From Actinomycetes bacterium (GTDB lineage: Bacteria > Actinomycetota > Actinomycetes > Jiangellales > Jiangellaceae), in assembly GCA_021793295.1 (NCBI GenBank), contig JAJYTA010000019.1, positions 1 through 40,883 on the forward strand: a stretch of 40,883 nt of DNA, in the 5' to 3' direction. Positions 8,171 through 16,439 of the stretch are shown here, in pieces; position 1 is the stretch's first letter, and every line of letters starts with the position of its first letter. The notes below the pieces were generated by a model that worked only from the letters and a program-made list of their open reading frames with translations, had not been told where the DNA came from and ran no database searches. The translations under genes were made by a program, and so were the position numbers.

Positions 8171-8435
8171 CCTCAGGCGCCCCTGGCACGCTGAGTCGCG
8201 CTTTTCAACGTGAGTCTCGACACGTCGCACGGTTGGGCCAGGCGCTCTCGTTCGGGTATTTTCGAGTCTGGCGACAGCCCTTCGGGGCCCTCGCTGGGCG
8301 TCGGGCCGCGGTAACCCCGGGTCCCACTATTTAGCCGCTACGAGCGGCCGTTGCGCCGAGAGGCGTTCCCGGTCCGGCGTCCGTTCCACTCTTTCCGGCT
8401 GGTGCCGCCACACCAGAGCCGGTCGATGACCGGCG
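8171..8435. other. 265-bp intergenic region with small hairpins
   Basis: No open reading frame of coding character is visible. It holds GCCC-TTCG-GGGC (8276-8287, a UUCG tetraloop hairpin) and GCCGCT-ACG-AGCGGC (8334-8348). It lies between two genes that converge, so terminators are expected, but the second hairpin has no T-run. I could not match the region to a known RNA family by eye. Confidence 0.4.
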
Positions 8436-8810
8436 TCAGGACCACCCGAGCTCGTGTAGTCGGTCATCATCGATGCCGAAATGGTGAGCGACCTCGTGCA
8501 CCACGGTCACCAGCACTTCCTCCACCGCATCGGTCCATGTTTCGCACAGCCGCAGGATCGGCAACCGGAAGAGCCTGATGACGTCGGGCAACACCCCGCT
8601 GTAGAACTCGCCGCGCTCGGTCAACGGCGTGCCTTCGTACAGCCCGAGCACGTCGGCGGCGTCGGGCGGCGGTTCGTCCTCGACCAGGACGACGACGTTG
8701 TCCATCATCTGCGCAAGCTCGCCCGGAATCTGGTCCAACGCCTCGGCGACCAGCTCTTCGAACTCCGACTCGGTGAGTTCCAGCACGGCTCCAGTGTCAC
8801 GTGCCGACAC
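8436..8810 (-). CDS. Small zincin-like metallopeptidase family protein
   Basis: A 124-residue protein with the zinc-binding signature HEVAHHFGIDDDRLHELG near the C terminus: HExxH plus a downstream glycine and a third acidic or histidine ligand. It belongs to the minimal single-domain metallopeptidase-like family (DUF1025 type) widespread in Actinobacteria, where biological substrates are not established. The N-terminal ESEFEELVAEALDQIP is also typical. The start could be GTG 8810 or GTG 8786 (giving VLELTESEF, closer to usual family N termini); neither has a good ribosome site. It is divergent from the metallophosphoesterase gene, leaving about 60-85 bp for two promoters. Confidence 0.85.
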   Translation of the reverse strand: MSARDTGAVLELTESEFEELVAEALDQIPGELAQMMDNVVVLVEDEPPPDAADVLGLYEGTPLTERGEFYSGVLPDVIRLFRLPILRLCETWTDAVEEVLVTVVHEVAHHFGIDDDRLHELGWS

Positions 8811-8869
8811 CGATGATGCCGATGCCGGGGGGCCGATGTGTTAACAACGATGATGTGGAGACGACCAGC

Positions 8870-10384
8870 GTGGCCGGTGGGCCCCCTGCGCCCGAGCCTC
8901 CCCGGCCGCGCCGGGTGGGGCTGCGCCCGGAGACGTGGCCGTCCTGGATCCGGCGCGCTTTCTCGATCATCGCGCCGGTGGTCCTGGCCCTCGGCGGCGC
9001 GTGGGTCGCGCTCGTCGTCGCCGGCACCACACATTCGTACGTCGGCCCGTTGGCCGTGGACGTGGCGTTCGAGCCGTCACTGTCCGGCGAGTCGATCATT
9101 CATCTCGACCCCGTCGGGGCAGTCATCCTCGACACGCATTCCGGCCCGGTCACGCTCAACATCTCCGTCCGGCAACTGGATCTCGACGGTCTCAGCGGTA
9201 TCGTCTCCGACCCCTATTCGCTGACCGAGCTGGACGACCAGGTGGTCAGCGGACTTCAGGACCTCATCATCGATGCGGCGATCCGCTCGGCCATCATCGC
9301 CGTGATCGGCGGGACGCTCGGGGCTGCGCTGGTCCTGCGATCCGTGCGGCGCACGCTGCTGGCCTTCGCCGTCACGGTCGCGGCGCTCGTGGGCACGGCC
9401 GGTCTAGCCGCCGTCACGTTCGACCGCGAGGCGGTGCGCGAACCCACCTATGCCGGCCCGCTCACCGCCGCTCCACAGTTGATCGGCAACGCCGAGGACA
9501 TCGCGACGAACTTCGACGCCTACGCCGAACAGCTCGCCGGCTTCGTCACGAACGTGGCCCGCGTCTACAACACCACTTTGAGCCTGGACACCTTCCAGCC
9601 GGCCGACGACACGATCCGGGTACTGCACGTCTCGGACCTGCACCTGAATCCGGCGGCGTGGGGCATCATCGGCTCGGTGGCCGAGCAGTACGACGTCGAC
9701 GTGATCGTCGACAGCGGCGACATCGTCGATCAGGGCTCGCCGGCCGAGAACGCCTATGTGCGCAGCATCAGGACCTTGTCCGGCTACCCCTACGTCTTCG
9801 TCAAGGGCAACCACGACTCTGCCGCCACAGCCGCCGCGGTCGCCGCGGAGCCCAACGCCGTCGTGCTCGACGGGGAGCCGGTCGAGGTCGCCGGCCTGCG
9901 CTTCGTCGGCGCTCCGGACCCGCGTTTCACGCCGGACAAGTCCGTGCGCGGGGTGCCTGACGACACCATCCGGCTGGGCACGGAGGAACTCGCCGACGCC
10001 GTGGACGAGCTCGATCCACCGCCCGACGTGGTCGTGTATCACGACCCCAGCCACGTCGAGCTGTTCGACGGAATCACGCCGCTGGTCCTGTCCGGGCACA
10101 TGCACCAGCGCGACACCTACACCCTGGACGAAGGCACTCGCGTGATGGTTCAAGGCTCCACCGGCGGCGCCGGGCTACGCGGCCTGCGCAACGAGGAACC
10201 CACGCCGGTCGAGCTGTCGGTGCTGTATTTCGATCCCGACGACCGGCAACTCGTTGCCTGGGACGACTTGACTCTGGGCGGGCTGGGGCAGACGAGTGCG
10301 CAGATCGACAGGCATCAGGCCGAAGCCGACGTCGCCGCCAAGTCCCCCGAGACTCCGTCACCGTCGCAGGATTTGGAAAACTGA
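8870..10384 (+). CDS. Membrane-anchored metallophosphoesterase
   Basis: A protein of about 504 residues. The N-terminal part has a membrane segment (IIAPVVLALGGAWVALVV) and a further pair around IIAVIGGTLGAALVL and LLAFAVTVAALVGTAGLA, so the segment between them is probably outside or in the wall zone. The C-terminal half is a calcineurin-like phosphoesterase with all five motifs: VSDLHLN, DSGDIVDQ, KGNHDS, VVYHDPSH and SGHMHQRD, which bind two metals. The substrate is unknown. I choose GTG 8870 because GGAG at 8857-8860 is nine bases away; GTG 8855 is possible. The gene ends just before two tRNA genes. Confidence 0.88.
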   Translation: MAGGPPAPEPPRPRRVGLRPETWPSWIRRAFSIIAPVVLALGGAWVALVVAGTTHSYVGPLAVDVAFEPSLSGESIIHLDPVGAVILDTHSGPVTLNISVRQLDLDGLSGIVSDPYSLTELDDQVVSGLQDLIIDAAIRSAIIAVIGGTLGAALVLRSVRRTLLAFAVTVAALVGTAGLAAVTFDREAVREPTYAGPLTAAPQLIGNAEDIATNFDAYAEQLAGFVTNVARVYNTTLSLDTFQPADDTIRVLHVSDLHLNPAAWGIIGSVAEQYDVDVIVDSGDIVDQGSPAENAYVRSIRTLSGYPYVFVKGNHDSAATAAAVAAEPNAVVLDGEPVEVAGLRFVGAPDPRFTPDKSVRGVPDDTIRLGTEELADAVDELDPPPDVVVYHDPSHVELFDGITPLVLSGHMHQRDTYTLDEGTRVMVQGSTGGAGLRGLRNEEPTPVELSVLYFDPDDRQLVAWDDLTLGGLGQTSAQIDRHQAEADVAAKSPETPSPSQDLEN

Positions 10385-10453
10385 GCATCCGCCCCCTATG
10401 CTTTCGATGTCCCCGACGGCGACGAGCCATGGGCAATGTCGTCCAGTGGTCTA

Positions 10454-10526
10454 GTCCCCATCGTCTAGCGGCCTAGGACACCGCCCTTTCAAGGCGGCAA
10501 CGCGGGTTCGAATCCCGTTGGGGATA
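10454..10526 (+). tRNA. tRNA-Glu (anticodon TTC)
   Basis: A complete 73-nt cloverleaf: acceptor GTCCCCA/TGGGGAT, anticodon stem CCGCC/GGCGG with loop CTTTCAA (anticodon TTC), T-arm with TTCGAAT loop, discriminator A at 10526. The CCA end is not encoded. A CCTGCT/AGCAGG hairpin (10535-10548) lies between it and the next tRNA, probably a processing feature. Confidence 0.97.
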
Positions 10527-10572
10527 CGGGTGCTCCTGCTCCAGCAGGATCATCTACAGTAAGACACTGCAA

Positions 10573-10647
10573 GGTCCTGTGGAGCAGTTAGGAGTGCTCG
10601 CCACCCTGTCAAGGTGGAGGCCGCGGGTTCAAATCCCGTCAGGACCG
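10573..10647 (+). tRNA. tRNA-Asp (anticodon GTC)
   Basis: A complete 75-nt cloverleaf: acceptor GGTCCTG/CAGGACC, D-stem GAGC/GCTC, anticodon stem CCACC/GGTGG with loop CTGTCAA (anticodon GTC), T-loop TTCAAAT, discriminator G at 10647. CCA is not encoded. It is 46 bp after tRNA-Glu and probably co-transcribed with it. Confidence 0.97.
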
Positions 10648-10657
10648 CACGGACGAC

Positions 10658-10692
10658 AACGCGGGCCCGGAGATCACCTCCGGGCCCGCGTT
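10658..10692 (+). terminator. Strong hairpin terminating the tRNA-Glu/tRNA-Asp unit
   Basis: A perfect 15-bp stem, AACGCGGGCCCGGAG (10658-10672) with its complement at 10678-10692, around loop ATCAC. The T-tract is short (TT then CATG), as is usual for GC-rich actinomycete terminators. Its position 10 bp after tRNA-Asp makes termination the natural reading. Confidence 0.85.
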
Positions 10693-10724
10693 CATGTCTG
10701 CGGTGTCAAGCGATCGGCGGCAGG

Positions 10725-11804
10725 CTACGACCACCGCAAGAGCGCGGCGATCCCGTCCTGGGGCAACGATGCCGCGCCCAGGATCACGAGGTCGGCATCG
10801 GTCGCTGCGGCCGCGCAGACGGCGACGAGATCCGCCCGGAGCCTGGCGTGTTCCAAGGCTTGCTCCGGCAGGGGCAAGCCCGGGTACTCCGCCGGGGCCA
10901 CCTCGCGCTGCGCCGCGATCCGCGGTGCGAGCGCCAGGGTGCGGACTCGGCCTTGGACGAGATTCTCGATGACCTCAGGCAGGCCATGGACGGCGTCGCC
11001 GCGCTGCCCGGTGCCCTCCTCGATCTCGCGCACGCTGTGCAGATGTTCCTCGATGACGGTGTCGCGGACGGCTTGGTCGACGGCGTCGTCGAGCATCTCG
11101 CGTGAACTCCCCTCGGCGCGGCTGCCGTCCTCGAGCACCACGACCTTCGACGCCGCGGGCTCGCTCAGCGCCTCCCGGATCTCCCCCACCGCTCGCACAT
11201 CTCCGGTCAGCGCGATCAGCGGGACACCACCCCGCGCCCGGTGATCGATCTCGGTGGCGACCTCGTCGGCGTTGCGGCGCCACACCTCCTCGGTACGGCG
11301 CTGGTACTGCTTGTGCGCCCAGCCGCCGGCCGGGACCTTCTTGATGTGCAAGGTCTCTCCGTGGATGCTGTCCTCGTCCGTGGGATACCCGGGCCACCCG
11401 TCGTAGTACTCGATGTCCGCCCCTTCGCGGTCGGCGATCACCAACAGGACCGGGATCATCATGTCGCGATCGCTGAGCCAGCTGGTGACGTCCGGCAACG
11501 GACCCCAGGTCACGACGTCGGCAGGGTCGGTTTGACGAACCTCCTCGTCAAGCAGCACATCGCCATGGGCCGCGACCACCATCCGGTTCACCCGACCGGG
11601 GGCCGACGTGGGCCGGAGAACGTGCCCCTCCACCAGGTCCGTGAGTCCGTCAGGTGCACCGTCGCGACTGACGCGCTCCCGAGCGGAACGCCAGGCCAGC
11701 TCGATCCGATGCTCGGCGTCGGCGGTGTCCCGGGTGACGTCGACGTAGGCGGTCAGATACGGGCCGGGGTGCTGGAGCAGGGCGGACACGGTCTCGAGAT
11801 CCAT
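10725..11804 (-). CDS. baeRF/Rv2629-type release-factor-like protein
   Basis: A 359-residue protein resembling the bacterial eRF1/Vms1-like (baeRF) family that includes mycobacterial Rv2629. Family hallmarks are an N-terminal MDLETVSALLQHPGPYLTAYVDV domain, a GGWAHKQYQRRTEEVW segment (about 160-175) in the place where release factors and Vms1 carry their catalytic loop, and a C-terminal segment with EHLHSVREIEEG. Such proteins are thought to act on peptidyl-tRNA at stalled ribosomes; activity for this subfamily is inference. ATG 11804 has GAGGAGG five bases upstream. It follows a Fur-family gene in the same direction after a 74-bp gap. Confidence 0.75.
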   Translation of the reverse strand: MDLETVSALLQHPGPYLTAYVDVTRDTADAEHRIELAWRSARERVSRDGAPDGLTDLVEGHVLRPTSAPGRVNRMVVAAHGDVLLDEEVRQTDPADVVTWGPLPDVTSWLSDRDMMIPVLLVIADREGADIEYYDGWPGYPTDEDSIHGETLHIKKVPAGGWAHKQYQRRTEEVWRRNADEVATEIDHRARGGVPLIALTGDVRAVGEIREALSEPAASKVVVLEDGSRAEGSSREMLDDAVDQAVRDTVIEEHLHSVREIEEGTGQRGDAVHGLPEVIENLVQGRVRTLALAPRIAAQREVAPAEYPGLPLPEQALEHARLRADLVAVCAAAATDADLVILGAASLPQDGIAALLRWS

Positions 11805-11878
11805 CGCGCCTCCTCGTCGGGTGCTTGGGCGGCACGTACCCAGCTCCCCGGGGGCCAACACGACGGGCCGGCGTCGAC

Positions 11879-12364
11879 TCAGTCCGCCTGGCGGTCGGGG
11901 AGGCAGCCGTCGCAGGTGCCGGACAGCGCGACATGGGCAGCGTCGAGGTGAAAACCGCTGTCTCGCGCCAGCTGGCGGCCGATCGGATCGAGCAGATCAG
12001 CCGGCAGGTCGATGATCCGTCCGCACACCCGGCAGTTGGCGTGCAGGTGATCGCTTCCGCCGGAATCGGCCAGGTGGTAAGTCGTCGCGGCCCCGCCGAT
12101 GTGAACGTGGGTGACCACGCCCAATTCGGTCAGCCGGTCCAGAGTTCGATACACGGTGGCCCGGTGTACCGCCGGGTACCGCTCGCTCACCCATCCGCAC
12201 AGTTGGTCGGCGCTGGGGTGATCCGAGGTGCTCGCCAGAACCTCGATGACCGCCCGGCGAGCTGCGGTGATGCGGTGTCCTCCGCTGCGCAGCGTCGCGA
12301 TGGCACGGGCAACCGCGCCGGAGCTGTCCGGCTGGGATTCGCGCACCCTGTGCTGCACCGTCAC
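11879..12364 (-). CDS. Fur-family metal-responsive transcriptional regulator
   Basis: A 161-residue regulator. The winged-helix segment RITAARRAVIEVLASTSDHPSADQL... is followed by HRATVYRTLDRLTELGVV (DNA-recognition helix of Fur/Zur/PerR), the metal site DHLHANCRVCG and a C-terminal structural zinc pair CDGC. Both CxxC pairs are present. From sequence I cannot tell Zur, Fur or PerR. I use GTG 12364 (VTVQHRVRES); the longer frame upstream lacks a ribosome site. It is divergent from the response-regulator gene (126 bp between starts) and is followed by the baeRF gene. No canonical Fur or Zur box is evident in the gap. Confidence 0.9.
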   Translation of the reverse strand: MTVQHRVRESQPDSSGAVARAIATLRSGGHRITAARRAVIEVLASTSDHPSADQLCGWVSERYPAVHRATVYRTLDRLTELGVVTHVHIGGAATTYHLADSGGSDHLHANCRVCGRIIDLPADLLDPIGRQLARDSGFHLDAAHVALSGTCDGCLPDRQAD

Positions 12365-12489
12365 GCCCCAAGTGTCGCCGCGATCACGGTCGCGCGCCAG
12401 TTCGGCCGGCGTCGCGGCGAGACGTCGCCGCACCGGTTCTGGCGCCGCAAGCCCTTGGCGGGCGCGAGCAGGAGGTTTACCGTCGTTTC

Positions 12490-13188
12490 ATGGATGATGA
12501 GGTGCACACGGCGCCGCGCGGCACGATCAGGGTGTTCCTGCTCGATGACCACGAGGTCGTCCGTCGCGGTGTCGCAGCTCTGCTCAACTCCGAACCCGAC
12601 ATGCAGGTGGTCGGTGAGGCCGCCACCGCAGCACAAGCCGAGGCCAGGGTTCCGGCGCTGCGACCCGACGTGGCGATTCTCGACGTTCGCCTCCCCGACG
12701 GTGACGGCGTCTCGGTGTGCCGGGCCCTGCGGTCCCGCATGCCCGAGCTGGCCTGTCTCATGCTGACGTCGTTCGCCGACGACGAAGCGCTGTTCGACGC
12801 CGTCATGGCCGGTGCGGCCGGCTACGTGCTCAAACAGATCCACGGCACCGACCTGGTCGGCGCGGTGCGCACGGTCGCCTCCGGACGCTCCCTGCTGGAC
12901 CCGGAGAGCACCGCCCGGATGCTGCAGCGCCTGCGCGATCGCGGCAACCGCAAGGATCCGCTGGCGACGCTGTCCGAACAGGAACGGCGCATCCTCGATC
13001 TCATCGGGGCGGGCCTGACGAACCGGCAGATCGGCGATCGGATCTTCCTCGCCGAAAAGACGGTGAAGAACTACGTCTCCAACATCCTCACCAAGCTCGA
13101 CATGCAGCGCCGCACCCAGGTCGCGGCGCTGGCCGCCCAGTTGAAGGCGGAAGCGAAGGACGAGGAGTCCGGCCACCGCTCGTCGTGA
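12490..13188 (+). CDS. DevR/DosR-like LuxR-type response regulator
   Basis: A 232-residue NarL/LuxR regulator. The receiver begins VFLLDDHEVVRRGV with phosphoacceptor D in VAILDVRLPDGDG (about residue 63) and a conserved lysine in GYVLKQIHG. The C-terminal HTH has LSEQERRILDLIGAGLTNRQIGDRIFLAEKTVKNYVS (seen as LTNRQIGDRIFLAEKTVKN), strikingly like mycobacterial DosR. It should be phosphorylated by the kinase encoded convergently at 13208-14905 and activate hypoxia/NO-response genes such as the DoxX, PPOX and stress-protein genes nearby. ATG 12490 has AGGAGG at 12470-12475, a rather long 14-base spacing. Confidence 0.93.
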   Translation: MDDEVHTAPRGTIRVFLLDDHEVVRRGVAALLNSEPDMQVVGEAATAAQAEARVPALRPDVAILDVRLPDGDGVSVCRALRSRMPELACLMLTSFADDEALFDAVMAGAAGYVLKQIHGTDLVGAVRTVASGRSLLDPESTARMLQRLRDRGNRKDPLATLSEQERRILDLIGAGLTNRQIGDRIFLAEKTVKNYVSNILTKLDMQRRTQVAALAAQLKAEAKDEESGHRSS

Positions 13189-13207
13189 GCGGCTAGGTCG
13201 TGAGCAG

Positions 13208-14905
13208 TTAGACCGGTACGTGCCACCGGATGATCGTGCCGCCCTGCGGACCGGCCTGAACCTCGAATCCTCCGCCCCGTCGGCGGGCTCGCTCGCCCAG
13301 GTTCGCCAGGCCGCTGCGCGGACCACCATCGGCCATGCCGATGCCGTCGTCGGTGATGGTGACTCGGACCTCGCCCTGGTCGAGATTGACCCAGACGTCG
13401 ACATGGGCCGCCCGGGCGTGCCGGACGACGTTGGCCAACGCCTCCTGCACCACCGCGCAGATGTCTTCAGCCAGGTCGTCCGGGACATCGGTGTCGAGCG
13501 CGCCTTCCAAGCGCAGACTCGGGGTGAACCCCAGCTGCTCGGCGGCGGTATGGCTGAGGTGCAGGATGCGACTGCGCAATCCCTCGTCCTCGCCGCCGTC
13601 GTCGTGTCTCGTCTGTAGCGCGAAGACCGTGGACCTGATCTGGCGGATCGTGACGTCCAGATCTTCGACCGTGCTCTCGATCCGGCGTGCGACGTCGGGC
13701 CGGTCGACCATCCGCACGACCCCGGACAGCGCCATCGCCGAGGCGAACAGCCGCTGAATGACGACGTCGTGCAGGTCGCGAGCGATCCGAGCCCGGTCGT
13801 CGATCAAATCGGACTGCTCGGCGCGCCTGCGGGTGTCGGCCAGCTCGAGGGCCAGACCCGCCTGGTCGGCGTACTGCATCAGCATCCGGGTGGTCCGGGG
13901 GGTGAACGGCACGCTGCCGGCGGCGCGGCCGAGCAGGACCGTGCCCCGGATTCGTTCCGGCGCCTTGAGCGGCATCACCACGGCGGGGCCGGCTGGGAGG
14001 CGCGTCACGAGCGGAGCGGCGTCCTCGGACTCAGGCAGTCGGTTGACCGTCACCGGTTCACCGCTGGTGAAGACCGACCCGGTCATCGAGCCCTCGATGT
14101 CCACCTGCACGCCGATGAGTTCGTCGTCACCGTCGGCCGCCACGACGGACATCGTGCGGCCGTCAGCATCGGGAACGGCGACGACGGACACAGCGGCTCT
14201 CGCCATCTCGCGGGTGCGGGTGGCGATCAGCCGAAGCGCGTCGAAGGTGTCCCGGCCGGACAGCAGTTCACGGGTGAGCTCCGCCGAAGCGTCGAGCCAC
14301 CTCTCCCGCCGACGAGTGTCCTCGTACAGCCGCGCGTTCTCGATCGCGATACCGGCCGCCGTCGCCAGCGCGTTGACGATCAGCTCGTCTTGCTCGTCGA
14401 AGTCCTGGCCGTTGTTCTTCTCGGTCAGGTAGAGGTTGCCGAACACGGAGTCGCGGATGCGGATCGGCACCCCGAGGAAGCCGTGCATGGGCGGGTGACC
14501 AGGGGGAAAGCCGTACGACTCTGGAGATTCGGAGATCTCGCGCAGCCGCAGGACCTGGGGCTCTTTGATGAGCAGCCCGAGGATGCCGCGACCCCGCGGC
14601 CACTCGGCGATGGCGTCGATCTCCTCGTCGGACAGCCCCACCGGAACGAACTGGGCCAACTGGCCGTCCTCGCCGATCACACCCAGCGCGCCATAGCGGC
14701 AGTCGACCAACGACGTGGCCGCCTCGACGATTCGATGCAGCAGCGTGTCGAGGTCCAGGTCGCGCCCGATAGCCACAACGGCCTCGAGCAGCGCATGAAC
14801 CCCGTCACGCGCGGTCAGCACCGCCTGCAACCTGGACTGCAACTCTTCGAGCAACGCGTCCAACTGCATGCGCGGCAGCAACCGCTGCATTACATCTTTC
14901 TCCAT
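13208..14905 (-). CDS. DevS/DosT-like GAF-domain sensor histidine kinase
   Basis: A 565-residue cytoplasmic kinase, close to the 570-580 residues usual for DevS. Order: GAF-A (about 45-190), GAF-B (about 215-355), HisKA_3 with RIARDLHDVVIQRL (phosphoacceptor H379), and HATPase with EALANVVRHA and the G-box DDGIGM. In GAF-A the segment PPGHPPMHGFLGVP (135-147) corresponds to the heme-binding region of DevS/DosT; H137 or H141 would be the proximal ligand, so O2/NO/CO sensing is likely but inferred. It converges on its putative partner with 19 bp between stops, an unusual layout since the pair is often co-transcribed. Start is ATG 14905 or 14890. Confidence 0.92.
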   Translation of the reverse strand: MEKDVMQRLLPRMQLDALLEELQSRLQAVLTARDGVHALLEAVVAIGRDLDLDTLLHRIVEAATSLVDCRYGALGVIGEDGQLAQFVPVGLSDEEIDAIAEWPRGRGILGLLIKEPQVLRLREISESPESYGFPPGHPPMHGFLGVPIRIRDSVFGNLYLTEKNNGQDFDEQDELIVNALATAAGIAIENARLYEDTRRRERWLDASAELTRELLSGRDTFDALRLIATRTREMARAAVSVVAVPDADGRTMSVVAADGDDELIGVQVDIEGSMTGSVFTSGEPVTVNRLPESEDAAPLVTRLPAGPAVVMPLKAPERIRGTVLLGRAAGSVPFTPRTTRMLMQYADQAGLALELADTRRRAEQSDLIDDRARIARDLHDVVIQRLFASAMALSGVVRMVDRPDVARRIESTVEDLDVTIRQIRSTVFALQTRHDDGGEDEGLRSRILHLSHTAAEQLGFTPSLRLEGALDTDVPDDLAEDICAVVQEALANVVRHARAAHVDVWVNLDQGEVRVTITDDGIGMADGGPRSGLANLGERARRRGGGFEVQAGPQGGTIIRWHVPV

Positions 14906-15173
14906 GCTCCCCCCCGTGATTGTCCTAGGTTGACAAACCGAGGCCGGACCTGTCCATTGTCCGGACGTATGTCGCTTTCGTGCCCTCTACCCACAGGGCT
15001 GGCTCTTACGCATGGCGTCGCCGCGCCACGACGTCCGGCAGACCCGGCCAAGAGGTGACCTACGGCCTGTCGGAGCCCTGACCTTCGCCTCCCGCGACGG
15101 CGTCGCGAATGCGGTGCACTGACCATGAGCACCGCACTTTGTTCGATCCACCGAGCTGAGAAGGACCCTGGTG
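14906..15173. promoter_or_regulatory. Divergent kinase/DoxX promoter region with DosR-like site
   Basis: This 268-bp gap separates the kinase gene from the DoxX-like gene. GTCGCTTTCGTGCCC at 14971-14985 resembles the DosR consensus form GGGACTTTCGGCCC, and GTCCGGAC (14959-14966) is a perfect 8-bp palindrome beside it. No coding frame is visible. Regulation by the adjacent DevR is inference from motif similarity. Confidence 0.4.
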
Positions 15174-15755
15174 ATGATGGCGTTCGAGTCGTTGCCACGC
15201 CATGACCCCGAGACCAGTGAGTCGGCGCAGACGCACGCCGCTCCCCGACCGGCCACCACGTCCGACGTGATCGCCCCGGCCGCCGGCTACGTTCTGGGAC
15301 TGCTCCGCATCGCGATCGGCTGGTACTTCCTCTGGGCCTTCCTGGACAAGACGTTCGGACTCGGCTACTCGACGCCGTCGGAGGGCGCCTGGATCGACGG
15401 AGGAAGCCCCACCACCGGATACCTCAGCGCCGTCGAAGGCCCCTTCGGTTCGCTGTTCAACGACCTCGCCGGCCAGACCTGGGTGGACTGGCTGTTCATG
15501 ATCGGACTGCTGGGCATCGGTGTGGCCCTGATACTCGGCATCGGCATGTGGATCGCCGCCGGCTCGGCAGCCGTGCTGTTGCTGCTGATGTACGCCGCTT
15601 CGCTGCCGCTGGAGACCAACCCGATCATCGATGATCACGTGACACAGGCCATCACGGTGGTCGCCCTGGCGATGCTCGGCGCCGGGCGGTACCTCGGCCT
15701 CGGCCGAGCCTGGCAGCGTCTCACCGTGGTGCGTGAGCATCCGTGGCTCACGTGA
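15174..15755 (+). CDS. DoxX-like integral membrane protein
   Basis: A 193-residue membrane protein. After a polar N terminus of about 30 residues come hydrophobic segments at about 34-54 (YVLGLLRIAIGWYFLWAFL), 100-120 (WLFMIGLLGIGVALILGIG), 122-142 and 152-170, the four-helix pattern of the DoxX/SURF4 superfamily. The RIAIGWYFLWAFLDKTFGLG segment is typical of actinobacterial DoxX-like proteins. Biochemical role is unclear; relatives take part in redox and thiosulfate metabolism. AAGGA (15161-15165) is eight bases before ATG 15174; ATG 15177 is also possible. Its neighbours are dormancy-regulon-type genes, suggesting induction at low oxygen. Confidence 0.8.
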   Translation: MMAFESLPRHDPETSESAQTHAAPRPATTSDVIAPAAGYVLGLLRIAIGWYFLWAFLDKTFGLGYSTPSEGAWIDGGSPTTGYLSAVEGPFGSLFNDLAGQTWVDWLFMIGLLGIGVALILGIGMWIAAGSAAVLLLLMYAASLPLETNPIIDDHVTQAITVVALAMLGAGRYLGLGRAWQRLTVVREHPWLT

Positions 15756-15865
15756 CCGCGAAGCCGGTCACCTGGACCGACCCCGGGCGCCGTGCCCCTC
15801 ATGGCTCCCGGGGTCGCTGCTGAGTGGACCGACCGCGTCCGCGCCGAGTCGGCCGGACGAGTCGG

Positions 15866-16297
15866 CTAGACGGCCGTGACGGAACTTCGAATCCGGCGGC
15901 CGCGGACGATCTCGGGCACGATCCGGATGTAGTGCGGGCGCACGCCCAAGGCCCACGGTGTCAGAGCCAGCTGGCGCAGCCGCTCGAGCTCGGCGGCGTC
16001 CGCGACTGCCTCGGCTCGCCCGATCAACACGACAGACCAGCCGGTCAGACCCTCGCTGTCGTAAGAGTCCGCCTCGAACGCGACGACCGCCGAGCGCGCC
16101 GCGGCAGCGAGTTTGGAACCAATGCCGGTCCGCAGCACGATGGCGGGCCCGTCGACGACGAAATTCACCGGTTGGATAGCAGGCAGTGCAGCCTCGGTGA
16201 AGACGATGCGGCCGATGGGCACGGTTTCGAGGAGCGCGTAGCATTCCTGCGCACTCAAGGTCTCCAGCCCATCCGCTTCGAGGTCTACCGAATCCAT
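15866..16297 (-). CDS. Pyridoxamine 5'-phosphate oxidase-fold flavin protein
   Basis: A 143-residue PPOX-fold protein (DUF/PF12900-like group). Seen: LSAQECYALLETVPIGRIVFTE at the N terminus (first part LSAQECYALLETVPIGRI), ALPAIQPVNFVVDGPAIVLRT forming the first barrel strands, and VVAFEADSYDSEGLTGWSVVLIG ending in a WSV-V-G strand that binds a flavin or F420 phosphate. Such proteins are common members of the mycobacterial DosR regulon. The substrate is unknown. ATG 16297 is used; GTG 16303 is possible. It is divergent from the universal stress gene, with a DosR-like site between them. Confidence 0.85.
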   Translation of the reverse strand: MDSVDLEADGLETLSAQECYALLETVPIGRIVFTEAALPAIQPVNFVVDGPAIVLRTGIGSKLAAAARSAVVAFEADSYDSEGLTGWSVVLIGRAEAVADAAELERLRQLALTPWALGVRPHYIRIVPEIVRGRRIRSSVTAV

Positions 16298-16331
16298 GTG
16301 CACATGGTGACCGTTCGCGAATATCCACTGT

Positions 16332-16346
16332 CAGGGTCGAAGGTCC
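16332..16346. promoter_or_regulatory. DosR-like operator between PPOX and stress-protein genes
   Basis: AGGGTCGAAGGTCCT; read on the minus strand it is AGGACCTTCGACCCT, which resembles the DosR box GGGACTTTCGGCCCT. Outer AGG/CCT and inner C/G positions are symmetric. It sits about 35 bp before the PPOX start and about 95 bp before the stress-protein start. Confidence 0.45.
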
Positions 16347-16439
16347 TAGGCGCCGGGTCGATCGACGGTGACGGCACCGTGTACTTCGGTCTATAACGGG
16401 TATGACCTGGCACATTGTCGACAAGAGGAGCGTGCGACT

